A DNA stretch of 34,776 nucleotides. Source: an uncultured Clostridium sp. Lineage in GTDB: Bacteria; Bacillota; Clostridia; TANB77; CAG-508. Shown here piece after piece: positions 1-7,596 of this stretch. The stretch is from the NCBI GenBank assembly GCA_900553865.1, contig USFC01000006.1, positions 1-34,776 on the forward strand, read 5' to 3'. The notes beneath the pieces were generated by a model. That model was not told where the DNA came from. It did not search any database and saw only the letters and a program-made list of their open reading frames with translations. The translations under genes and the position numbers were made by a program. Numbering within the stretch: the first letter of the stretch is position 1; each line of letters opens with the position of its first letter.

Positions 1-72
1 GAAAAGATAGAAAAGTAGAATAGAATTCAAATTTCAATTGAAAGATAATGAAAATCAAATAAAAAATGATGT

Positions 73-109
73 AAAAAAATCTTTAAGGAAACAACTTAAA
101 GATTTTTTT
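73..109. terminator. Rho-independent terminator-like hairpin, possibly bidirectional
   Basis: Seven A residues (73-79) and TCTTTAAG (80-87) pair perfectly with CTTAAAGA (95-102) and seven T residues (103-109), leaving the 7-nt loop GAAACAA. The A run on one side and T run on the other would allow termination in both directions. The stem has only two G:C pairs, so it is weak by E. coli standards but plausible in a genome this AT-rich. It probably ends a transcript entering from the left. Confidence 0.55.
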
Positions 110-304
110 CATAGTCAAATTATATCAATAAAATATTGAGAAATCAATAAAAAGTTGAAAAATTAGGTAAAATATTTTGAAAGTAAAATTGGGCAAAAAT
201 ATTTTATAATAATTATCACCAGTATACCCAATTACTTGATGTTCTAAGTATTTTCAGAGCAGATATGCAGCAGTTAAATTTTCTTTAAGTTGTTTCCTTA
301 AAGA
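80..304. repeat. 23-bp perfect inverted repeat, MITE-like arrangement
   Basis: Bases 80-102 and 282-304 are exact reverse complements (23 bp) separated by 179 bp. Each arm is also self-complementary (TCTTTAAG and CTTAAAGA around a 7-nt loop), and the loops GAAACAA and TTGTTTC are complementary to each other. No target-site duplication is seen next to the outer ends. It could be a small non-autonomous element, or two hairpins able to pair as kissing loops. Confidence 0.5.
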
Positions 305-448
305 GAGCAAAATAAGAAAAAAATTAAAAGTGAAGCAAAAACAAGACAGCTTAAAATATAAGGCGTTGGAAGTCTGATTTTCTGACTTCAGATGACTGAT
401 TTCAAAATTTAGAAATTAGGTATTAGAAATTGAAAGGAATAGTTAAAA

Positions 449-2374
449 ATGAAATTAAATAGACAAACAAAAGAAAACGGAATAACTTTGGTAGCTTTAG
501 TAGTAACTATTGTAGTTTTGATAATATTAGCAGGAGTAAGCATAAATTTAGTAATAGGTAGTAATGGCATTATGTCAAAGGCAAAGCAGTCTAAAATTAG
601 GACAAGCTTAGCCTCATATAAAGAGCAATTAGGAATATTTATAGCAGACAAAAAAATAGAAAACACTGAATTTTATGAAGAAAGTTTAACAGCAGGAAAG
701 ACTTCTGTAGCATATAATACGAAGACAAATAATGATGAAAAGACAATAAAGGATATAATAAAAAATATAACAGATGAAGATTTAGAAAAAATAGAAATTA
801 TAAAAGGGAAGCTAATAGTAAATACAAAGGACAAAAATGTAATAGAAGCAGCCCAAAATGTTGGAGTAGAGCCAAATCCATATAATATAGAAAATGGAGA
901 ATTAAAGTCAGATAATGGAAATTTATTATTAGTAGATGAAAATGGAACTTTAAGATTGCCAGACAGCGTAACAAAGATAGATTCAGGGGCATTTTCAAAT
1001 GTAGAAGGTTTAAAAACAATAATAATACCTAGAACGGTAAAAGAAATAGGAGTTAGGGCTTTTGCAAATAACCAAACACTTGAAAAGGTAATAATGGAAG
1101 ATGGAGTAGAAACAATAGGCGGATGGGCATTTATGGAGTGCCCAAATTTAGTAGAAGTTGAATTGCCAGATACAATTACTACAATAGCTGCTGGAGCATT
1201 TTATACTTGCAAAAAACTTGCATATATAGAAATACCGGTAAATATAGAAAATATAGAGAGCTACACCTTTTGTACAACAGGTTTAACTAATATAAAATTT
1301 AGGGGAAACAATATAAAAACAATACAACATTCAGCTTTTGGAAATTGTAATTTTACAGAATTTGAAATACAAGAAAATGTAGAAAGTATAGATAAAGCAG
1401 CTTTTGATGGTTGTAAACAGTTAGATAAAATACAAATAAATAGTAAAAACACGAAATTTATTTATATTAATGGAATGTTAATGCCAAGTTCAAAAAGTAA
1501 GGTGTTATTTGTTTCTAAAAAATATTATGAAAATAAAACTACTTTTGAAATACCAGAAGGAGTAACAGAATTTGGCTGCAAAATAATAGGAATTTATAAT
1601 ATAACAAAGCTAATAATACCAAGCAGTTTACAAAAATTAGGTGTAAATATTTTACCAGAAACAATAGACTCAGTAGAAATATCTAATGACAACAATTATT
1701 TAAAAACAGCGGAAAATTGTATATATACAAAAACTGAACCTGAAACCTTACTATTTTGTTATTCAAAGGAAAGTAAAATAGAACTAAAAGAGCCAGCAGA
1801 AATTATTGCCACAAAATCATTTACAGGCGCAACAAAAGCAAAAGAAATTATATTTAATGATGAAACTAAAAGGTTTGACGGACAGATTTTTAATGCTAGT
1901 GGGGTACTTACAGATGTTATAATAGGTGAAAAAGCAGAAAGTATAAATTCTATGTTTGCATATCGAATGTTCAATTTAAATATTACAATAAATGAAAAAA
2001 ATCCAAACTACATAATCGAAAACAGGGTTTTATATACTAAAAATAAAGAAAAACTAATAACAGCCTTGTACGAAATAAATGGAAAATTTAGTTTAATAGA
2101 CGAAGTTAAAGAAATAGCGGAGCAAGCCTTTTACAGTCAAGATAAAATGACGGAGATTGATTTAAATAAAGTAGAGATATTAAATTCAGAAAATTTTGCT
2201 TATTGTACTAATCTAGAAAAAGTAGAGGTACCTAAAACAATAAAAACGATAAATATTGGAACGTTTTTGAATGCAACTAAATTAAAAGAAATAATAATTC
2301 ATAAAAAGGAAAATTCAATTTCAGGTGCACCATGGGGAAGCCCACTAGGACTAAGAGCAATTAAGTGGGAATAA
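449..2374 (+). CDS. BspA-like leucine-rich-repeat protein with prepilin-type N-terminus
   Basis: A 641-residue predicted surface protein. A short basic N-terminus is followed by a type III prepilin-like signal: cleavage is expected after Gly11 of NGITLVALVVT, with residues 12-33 forming one hydrophobic helix. The usual Glu at mature position 5 is Ala here. From about residue 165 onward there are BspA-type LRR_5 repeats, each with a pattern such as TIGGWAFMECPNLVEVELP. They are regular near 170-330 and 560-640 and more degenerate in between. In other bacteria BspA-type LRRs mediate binding to host or bacterial surfaces; no ligand can be inferred here. A prepilin peptidase is expected to process it, but none is encoded in the window. 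The start is supported by GAAAGGAA upstream. It is separated from ftsY by a terminator and a promoter, so it appears to be monocistronic. Confidence 0.8.
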   Translation: MKLNRQTKENGITLVALVVTIVVLIILAGVSINLVIGSNGIMSKAKQSKIRTSLASYKEQLGIFIADKKIENTEFYEESLTAGKTSVAYNTKTNNDEKTIKDIIKNITDEDLEKIEIIKGKLIVNTKDKNVIEAAQNVGVEPNPYNIENGELKSDNGNLLLVDENGTLRLPDSVTKIDSGAFSNVEGLKTIIIPRTVKEIGVRAFANNQTLEKVIMEDGVETIGGWAFMECPNLVEVELPDTITTIAAGAFYTCKKLAYIEIPVNIENIESYTFCTTGLTNIKFRGNNIKTIQHSAFGNCNFTEFEIQENVESIDKAAFDGCKQLDKIQINSKNTKFIYINGMLMPSSKSKVLFVSKKYYENKTTFEIPEGVTEFGCKIIGIYNITKLIIPSSLQKLGVNILPETIDSVEISNDNNYLKTAENCIYTKTEPETLLFCYSKESKIELKEPAEIIATKSFTGATKAKEIIFNDETKRFDGQIFNASGVLTDVIIGEKAESINSMFAYRMFNLNITINEKNPNYIIENRVLYTKNKEKLITALYEINGKFSLIDEVKEIAEQAFYSQDKMTEIDLNKVEILNSENFAYCTNLEKVEVPKTIKTINIGTFLNATKLKEIIIHKKENSISGAPWGSPLGLRAIKWE

Positions 2375-2461
2375 TAAAAATTGTGTGAAATATAAAAAAC
2401 ATCTTTTATGTAACAACTAAAGAAGTTTATGTTGTTCAAGCAATGTCATAAAGAAAACTGG

Positions 2462-2486
2462 CACTCCAACCGTATTGGCTGGGGTG
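2462..2486 (+). terminator. Probable terminator after the LRR gene
   Basis: CACTCCA (2462-2468) pairs with TGGGGTG (2480-2486) with one G:U pair. After an A/C mismatch, CC/GG continues around a 5-nt loop. The T-rich stretch TTAATTTT follows. It is the only GC-rich hairpin in the gap and lies just upstream of the ftsY promoter. Confidence 0.5.
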
Positions 2487-2520
2487 TTAATTTTAAAGGC
2501 AAAAAATATTAGAGTAATCG

Positions 2521-2549
2521 TTGCTACTTTTTAAGTTTTATGTTATACT
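2521..2549 (+). promoter_or_regulatory. Sigma-A type promoter for ftsY
   Basis: TTGCTA (2521-2526) and TATACT (2544-2549) are separated by exactly 17 bp. TG at 2541-2542 gives an extended -10 (TGTTATACT). The site lies 44 bp before the ftsY start codon and downstream of the probable terminator. Confidence 0.65.
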
Positions 2550-2592
2550 ATTTTCATGAAAAATCATAAAGCTAAGGAGGAAAAAATAAAAG

Positions 2593-3501
2593 ATGGGATT
2601 TTTTGATAAATTAAAACAAGGATTAAATAAAACAAAAATATCATTTGATGAGAAAATAAATAATGTATTTAGTAATTTTAGAAAAGTAGATGAAGAATTA
2701 TTAGAAGAATTAGAAGAAGTACTAATAATGTCAGATGTTGGAACAGAAACATCTTTAAAAATAATAGCAACTTTAAGAGATAAAATAAAAAAAGAAAATA
2801 TACAAGAAGAAGCACAGGTAAAGCAAGCTTTGAAAAATGTTATAAAAGATATATTAGATAAAGAAGACTCTAGCTTAAAATTAGAAACAGTGCCAGCAGT
2901 AATATTGGTAGTAGGAGTTAATGGTGTAGGAAAAACCACCTCAATAGGAAAAATAGCTAATAGATTAAAAAAATCCGGCAAAAAGGTAATAGTTGCAGCA
3001 GCAGATACATTTAGAGCAGCAGCAGTAGAGCAACTTGAAGTATGGGCAAATAGGGCAGGATGTGATATTGTAAAAAAAGAAGAAGGCTCAGACCCAGCTT
3101 CTGTAGTGTATGATGCAATAGCAAAAGCTAAAGAAACAAATGCAGATATTTTAATATGTGATACAGCGGGAAGACTTCATAATAAAAAATATTTAATGGA
3201 CGAATTGGAAAAAATAAAGAAAGTAATAGATAGAGAACTTCCAAATGCTTCAAAAGAAATATTGTTAGTATTGGATGCTACAACAGGCCAAAATGCAATA
3301 ATGCAGGTAAAAGCCTTTAAAGAAACAGTAGATATAACAGGCCTTGTACTAACAAAATTGGACGGAACAGCCAAAGGTGGTGCTACAATAGGAATTGTAG
3401 AAGAAAACCACTTACCAATTAAATTTATAGGAGTTGGAGAGCAAATAGATGATATGGAAGTATTTAACAGTGAAGAATTTGTTAATGCTTTTTTAGACTA
3501 A
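2593..3501 (+). CDS. ftsY: Signal recognition particle receptor FtsY
   Basis: SRP-family GTPase that docks ribosome-nascent-chain-SRP complexes at the membrane. At 302 residues it is a short form with almost no acidic A domain. The N domain covers about 1-95 and the G domain follows. Motifs seen: G1 GVNGVGKTT at 108-116, DTFRAAAVEQL at 138-148, G3 DTAGR at 190-194, TKLDGTAKGG near 254-263 and the closing GVGEQ near 276-280. An AAGGAGG site lies 12 bp before the ATG. It is often next to smc in Firmicutes, but here the upstream neighbour is the LRR gene and no smc is visible. It probably has its own promoter and may be cotranscribed with the UPF0182 gene 79 bp downstream. Confidence 0.97.
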   Translation: MGFFDKLKQGLNKTKISFDEKINNVFSNFRKVDEELLEELEEVLIMSDVGTETSLKIIATLRDKIKKENIQEEAQVKQALKNVIKDILDKEDSSLKLETVPAVILVVGVNGVGKTTSIGKIANRLKKSGKKVIVAAADTFRAAAVEQLEVWANRAGCDIVKKEEGSDPASVVYDAIAKAKETNADILICDTAGRLHNKKYLMDELEKIKKVIDRELPNASKEILLVLDATTGQNAIMQVKAFKETVDITGLVLTKLDGTAKGGATIGIVEENHLPIKFIGVGEQIDDMEVFNSEEFVNAFLD

Positions 3502-3580
3502 AATTGGTAATAAACATAATAAATTTAGACCACAATATTAAAAAGCAAGAATTGAAGTAAAAAAAATTTAGGAGGATTAA

Positions 3581-6409
3581 ATGAGCGAAGAAAATATTGT
3601 AGAAAAAGCAAAACAAAAGCCAAATAAGAAAAGTAAAAAAAGATTTTTTATAGTTATAGCAGTCGCTTTTATTGCACTTATAGTTGCATATGTAATGTTT
3701 AGGGGCACATATTTAGAAACCTTAGAAATAGGCGAAAAATATATTACAGCATTTTGGCAAAACATAAAATATGCAGCAATTACAGTAATTATTAACTTTG
3801 GAATAATTTATTTTATGTTTTATATTACAAACATAAGAATAAGAAATGGGCTAAAAGAGTTTTTTGACCAAGAAAATAAAGAAATGCCAAAACTATTAAA
3901 TAAATCAATTTCATTTATTATAGCAATAATAGTAAGCGCAGCAACTTCAAGCTTTATTATGGAAAAACTATTATTATGTTTTAATAGTGCACAATTTGGA
4001 ATTCAAGATCCTATTTTTGGAATGGACATAGGATATTTTGTATTTCAAAAGCCATTTATAGAACTTGTAATTTGGTACTTTATGGCGATAATGGTAGCAC
4101 TACTAATATATATGGCAATTTATTATATAGTGTCTTTCAATATGTTTTTTGATGGAGTAGATAGAAAGACTTTAAAAAATAGTGTTATTATAAAACAACT
4201 TACAACTTTTGCAATGATAATTACCTTGCTACTTGCAGCCCTTGTATTTGTAAAAACACAAGACATAGGCACAGAAAAATTTTTAACTTTAAAAAACGAA
4301 GAAACTTCATATTCTTTATATGGAGCAGGACTTACAGATGTAATTATTAAATTGTGGGGATATAGAATATTAGCTGTAGTTATGATTTTTTCTATATATA
4401 GAGGAATACAAAACTTTAAACAAGGTAAAAACAAAAAAGTATTAATATGCATATCAATTGTACCTGTTTATTTGGTAGGTCTATTCTTTACTTTAATTAT
4501 ATTTCAATCAGTTTTTGTTACAACAAATGAATTAGACAAAGAAAAAAAATATATAGAAACAAATATAGAATATACGAAAAATGCATATGGAATAGATGCG
4601 CAAGAAATAAGTATGCAAACACCAGAAGCAATAACTAGCCAAGACATTACTAAATATGAGGACGTATTAAATAATGTAAACCTTATGGATAGTGATATAG
4701 TTTTAAAAGACTTAAATAATGGACAAACAGCAAAAGGATATTATTCATATAGAGATACACAAGTTGGAAAATATCTAATAAATGGAAAAACTCAATTAGT
4801 ATATTTATCACCAAGAGAAATAATAAGTAGTACAGGCACATATAATAACAAAACCTATGAATATACACATGGATATAGTACAATAGTAACTTCAGCAACT
4901 ACTACAACTGAAAGTGGAAATTTAAATCATATGCAAAAAGGCTTTGAAAAAACAAATGAAGCAATTACAATAACACAGCCACGAATTTATTTTGGAACAC
5001 AAACAAATGATACAGTTGTTATAAATAGTAAAGATAAAAAAGAATTTGACTATCCAATTTTAGATTCAGCAGAAGCTGAAAATGCAGAAAATGTATATAC
5101 TGGAGAAGCTGGATTACAATTAAATTTTATAGATAGAATGATACTTGCAATAAAAGAAGGAGATTTAAAGTTAGCTTTTTCAGGAAATGTTACTAGTGAA
5201 AGCAAAATATTAACAAATAGAAATATAATAAAAAGAGCTAAAACAGTAATGCCATACTTAATGTATGACGAAAATCCATATACAGTTGTAAATGATGAAG
5301 GAAGAATAATATGGGTATTAGATGCATATACAATATCTGATAGTTATCCATATTCTCAAAAAACAACAATAAGACAAAGTGCTACAAGCAAAATAGAATT
5401 AAACTATATAAGAAATTCAGTTAAAGTATTAATAGATAGTTATGATGGAACAATATCTTTTTATATAACAGATAGAACAGACCCAATTGCCATGGCGTAT
5501 AAAAACATATATCCAGATTTATTTATGAATTTAGAAGAGAAAATACCTGCAGATATAAGTGAACATTTTGTATATTCAAAATATTTATATGAAATTCAAG
5601 CAGACATAATTGCTAGATATCATAATGTTCAAGCAGATGTATTATACAGAAGCAATGATATATGGGAAGTTGCAAGCTATAATGTAGGAAAAGTGGTAAC
5701 AAAAACAGGTACAGATATAGAACCATATTATACTATGGTTAAAACTGAAAATGAAGAAGAACAACAATTAGGGTTAGTACTTTTATATACACCACAAGGA
5801 AAGCAAAATCTAATTTCATATTTAGTAGGAACTTGTGATACAAGTGGAAAAAGTAAACTTACAATCTATAAATATCAAGCAGATACCAATGTACTAGGAC
5901 CTATGCAATTAGATACACAGTTATCACAAGATGAAAGAATTGTAAAAGAATTAGAAACTTTAAATGTAAATGGAATAAAAATAATAAAAAATATGGTATT
6001 AGTTCCATTAAATGACAAAATTCTATATGTAGAGCCTATATATATTCAATACCTTAATGAAAAAGATTCTTTGCCAACACTAAAAAAAGTAATAGTATCA
6101 TCAGGTAATAAAATAGCAATAGGAGATACATTAAAACAGGCCTTAACAAATTTGGTTTCAAAAGAAGCGGTAGCTATAGAAATAGAAAATACAGATACAA
6201 TAGAAGATTTAATAAATACAATAATAAATGCCAACAATAACCTAACAACTTCAAATGAAAGTAACAATTGGGAAATGATGGGCAAAGATGTTAATAAATT
6301 ACAAGAACTAATAAATAAATTAGAAAAATTAGTAAAAGAAAATAAAGCAAAAAATGAAATCGAAAACAAAGAAACAATTAGCAATACTTTAGTAAACGAA
6401 CTAGACTAA
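3581..6409 (+). CDS. UPF0182 family membrane protein
   Basis: A 942-residue membrane protein of the UPF0182 family, whose function is unknown. The first roughly 310 residues hold about seven hydrophobic segments. A large soluble domain (about 320-880) follows, predicted extracytoplasmic, with family-like stretches such as QPRIYFG and NRNIIKRAKTVMPYL. The last 60 residues are Asn-, Glu- and Lys-rich, probably a flexible or helical tail. The length matches the family, which usually runs 900-1000 residues. The start is set by AGGAGG 7 bp upstream. The stop codon lies inside the left arm of a repeat-like hairpin (6407-6443). No function is proposed beyond a conserved membrane protein with a big surface domain. 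Confidence 0.9.
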   Translation: MSEENIVEKAKQKPNKKSKKRFFIVIAVAFIALIVAYVMFRGTYLETLEIGEKYITAFWQNIKYAAITVIINFGIIYFMFYITNIRIRNGLKEFFDQENKEMPKLLNKSISFIIAIIVSAATSSFIMEKLLLCFNSAQFGIQDPIFGMDIGYFVFQKPFIELVIWYFMAIMVALLIYMAIYYIVSFNMFFDGVDRKTLKNSVIIKQLTTFAMIITLLLAALVFVKTQDIGTEKFLTLKNEETSYSLYGAGLTDVIIKLWGYRILAVVMIFSIYRGIQNFKQGKNKKVLICISIVPVYLVGLFFTLIIFQSVFVTTNELDKEKKYIETNIEYTKNAYGIDAQEISMQTPEAITSQDITKYEDVLNNVNLMDSDIVLKDLNNGQTAKGYYSYRDTQVGKYLINGKTQLVYLSPREIISSTGTYNNKTYEYTHGYSTIVTSATTTTESGNLNHMQKGFEKTNEAITITQPRIYFGTQTNDTVVINSKDKKEFDYPILDSAEAENAENVYTGEAGLQLNFIDRMILAIKEGDLKLAFSGNVTSESKILTNRNIIKRAKTVMPYLMYDENPYTVVNDEGRIIWVLDAYTISDSYPYSQKTTIRQSATSKIELNYIRNSVKVLIDSYDGTISFYITDRTDPIAMAYKNIYPDLFMNLEEKIPADISEHFVYSKYLYEIQADIIARYHNVQADVLYRSNDIWEVASYNVGKVVTKTGTDIEPYYTMVKTENEEEQQLGLVLLYTPQGKQNLISYLVGTCDTSGKSKLTIYKYQADTNVLGPMQLDTQLSQDERIVKELETLNVNGIKIIKNMVLVPLNDKILYVEPIYIQYLNEKDSLPTLKKVIVSSGNKIAIGDTLKQALTNLVSKEAVAIEIENTDTIEDLINTIINANNNLTTSNESNNWEMMGKDVNKLQELINKLEKLVKENKAKNEIENKETISNTLVNELD

Positions 6410-6450
6410 AGGACATTTGGGGACGGGTCAATTTTGTCCTTTACATAAAG
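6406..6450 (+). repeat. REP-like palindromic element overlapping the UPF0182 stop codon
   Basis: TAAAGGACA (6407-6415) is perfectly complementary to TGTCCTTTA (6435-6443). The interior is GC-rich for this genome (GGGGACGGGTC, with GAC/GTC able to pair). The shape and core resemble REP palindromes of the GGGGACGG...TGTCC kind that I associate with RAYT (REP-associated tyrosine transposase) repeats in Firmicutes; that resemblance is from memory. The TAA stop (6407-6409) is part of the left arm. It may also act as a terminator or mRNA end. Confidence 0.45.
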
Positions 6451-6486
6451 TATAAATAAAAAATAAAAAGTATAATTTTGAAAAAT

Positions 6487-6518
6487 AAATGCACCCTAAT
6501 TATAAAGGGTGTATTTTT
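6487..6518 (+). promoter_or_regulatory. Hairpin with T run that covers the DUF5665 ribosome-binding site
   Basis: AAATGCACCCT (6487-6497) pairs with AGGGTGTATTT (6506-6516) around an 8-nt loop, with one G:U pair, and is followed by T residues. This is terminator-like. However, the right arm carries AAAGGG, the only Shine-Dalgarno candidate for the gene starting at 6519. Folding would therefore both stop transcription and hide the ribosome site. Confidence 0.5.
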
Positions 6519-6818
6519 ATGTTTGGAAAAAAGAAAAAAGAAGAAAAAGAAAGTATATTAATAAATCAAATAGATGATTTAAACCAAAAATTATTGAAAA
6601 GTAATATAATAGAAATAAGTCAGTTATTAGGAAATAGAAAAAGATTGCTAGTAGTAAACTTAATTTCTGGAATTTCAAAAGGAATTGGCATTGGAATAGG
6701 AGTAACGCTAATAACTGCAATACTTGTGTGGATTTTGCAAAAAATAGTAACTTTAAATATTCCAATAATAGGTGAATATGTTGCAGATATTGTAGAAATA
6801 GTAATGAAGGAATACTAA
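6519..6818 (+). CDS. DUF5665 family small membrane protein
   Basis: A 99-residue protein. A very basic and charged N-terminus (FGKKKKEEKE) and a short helical segment precede one or two hydrophobic stretches (about 48-90) containing GISKGIGIGIG and NIPIIGEYVADIVEIV, which resemble DUF5665. The function is unknown. The start at 6519 is preferred because AAAGGG lies 9 bp upstream; an in-frame ATG at 6489 has no ribosome site and would begin inside the hairpin. The gene is flanked on both sides by repeat-like sequences. Confidence 0.75.
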   Translation: MFGKKKKEEKESILINQIDDLNQKLLKSNIIEISQLLGNRKRLLVVNLISGISKGIGIGIGVTLITAILVWILQKIVTLNIPIIGEYVADIVEIVMKEY

Positions 6819-6865
6819 GGACACTAGGCGGATATTTATTTTTGAATTTTGCAAGTTACATAAAG
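6815..6865 (+). repeat. Possible decayed second copy of the 6406-6450 element
   Basis: It starts with CTAAGGACA directly at a stop codon, has GGCGGA and TTTTG in corresponding places and ends with TTACATAAAG, exactly as the 6406-6450 element does. The middle is diverged and AT-rich and no longer forms a hairpin. The shared ends could be a coincidence in AT-rich DNA. Confidence 0.25.
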
Positions 6866-6897
6866 GCACATATTTGATTAAAATTACAAATCAGTAT

Positions 6898-6934
6898 AAA
6901 AAGCGAGAAATTGAATATTTTTCTTGCTTTTTTT
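6898..6934 (+). terminator. Rho-independent terminator after the DUF5665 gene
   Basis: AAAAAGCGAGAAA (6898-6910) pairs with TTTCTTGCTTTTT (6920-6932) with one G:U pair and a 9-nt loop. The right arm runs into T residues. It separates the left gene group from the polysaccharide operon. Its 3' arm supplies the -35 box of the next promoter. Confidence 0.7.
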
Positions 6935-6952
6935 AGTATACAATTATATAAT
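6925..6952 (+). promoter_or_regulatory. Promoter for pgsA and the polysaccharide operon
   Basis: TTGCTT (6925-6930) and TATAAT (6947-6952) with a 16-bp spacer lie 42 bp before the pgsA ATG. The -35 box is inside the terminator's right arm. The following 14 genes are closely packed, so this may be their main promoter. Confidence 0.65.
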
Positions 6953-6994
6953 AAGCATGTAAAAAAATAAAAGAAAAAATGGAGGAATATACAA

Positions 6995-7594
6995 ATGAAT
7001 TTAGCAAACAAATTAACAATATTTAGAATAATTTTAGTGCCAATTATGATAATTGTAACTTTTTTTAATATACCGGGGGAATTCTTAGGAATACCAACTG
7101 TTTCGTGGATTTTGAACCTTATATTTATTATTGCTTCTATAACAGATAAGTTAGATGGTTATATTGCAAGAAGCAGAAACCAAGTTACTACTTTTGGAAA
7201 ATTTTTGGACCCTATTGCAGACAAAATACTAGTAATAACAGCAATGATAATTTTAGTTGAAATGGGAAAACTTCCAGCATGGATTCCTACAATTGTAGTA
7301 TTTAGAGAATTTATAGTATCTGGTTACAGATTAATAGCTGTTGAAAAAGGTGGGAAAGTAATTGCTGCTAGTATTTGGGGAAAATTAAAGACTGTAACAC
7401 AAATGATAGCAATTATTTTAGCATTTATAGATAACAATAGCTTTGGCGCTATATTTACAAACAGTTTAACAGGAGGCTATGAAATTGCTATAAATAGTCT
7501 TACAACATTAATGATGATAGTATCTGTAATTGCTACAATTTTTTCTGGAATAGACTATTTAAAAGGTGGAAAAGAATTATTAAAGGATAAATGA
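6995..7594 (+). CDS. pgsA: CDP-diacylglycerol--glycerol-3-phosphate 3-phosphatidyltransferase
   Basis: Makes phosphatidylglycerophosphate, the precursor of phosphatidylglycerol, from CDP-diacylglycerol and glycerol-3-phosphate at the membrane. It has 199 residues with several hydrophobic segments. The CDP-alcohol phosphotransferase motif is complete: DGYIARSRNQVTTFGKFLDP followed by IADK (about residues 53-76), with all Asp and Gly positions of DGxxAR...G...D...D present. GGAGG lies 10 bp before the ATG. The next gene starts at or just after its stop codon. As head of a polysaccharide operon it might also supply glycerol-phosphate donor lipid, but that is only a guess; the family assignment as PgsA is strong. 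Confidence 0.93.
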   Translation: MNLANKLTIFRIILVPIMIIVTFFNIPGEFLGIPTVSWILNLIFIIASITDKLDGYIARSRNQVTTFGKFLDPIADKILVITAMIILVEMGKLPAWIPTIVVFREFIVSGYRLIAVEKGGKVIAASIWGKLKTVTQMIAIILAFIDNNSFGAIFTNSLTGGYEIAINSLTTLMMIVSVIATIFSGIDYLKGGKELLKDK

Positions 7595-7596
7595 AA

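Larger units (their letters stand above)
1..448. other. Gene-free AT-rich leader region
   Basis: No convincing coding frame is seen on either strand. The region holds a terminator-like hairpin (73-109), a second inverted copy of its core (282-304), a small hairpin at 369-389 (GAAGTC/GACTTC) and a TATAAT at 205-210 that has no well-spaced -35 partner. A GAAAGGAA ribosome-binding site precedes the first gene. The gene upstream of this window is not visible, so the region may be that gene's 3' end plus the promoter region of the LRR gene. Confidence 0.6.

Noticed and set aside
205..210. TATAAT in the leader as a promoter
   Set aside because: The nearest TTGAAA (177-182) gives a 22-bp spacer, too long for a normal promoter.
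369..389. Small hairpin GAAGTC/GACTTC before the LRR gene
   Set aside because: Six base pairs plus a T/T mismatch, no T run and no recognised riboswitch pattern; noted only in the leader entry.
2538..2981. 147-residue - strand reading frame over the ftsY start
   Set aside because: Antisense shadow of a certain gene; hydrophobic Ser/Phe-rich composition is what AT-rich antisense frames give.
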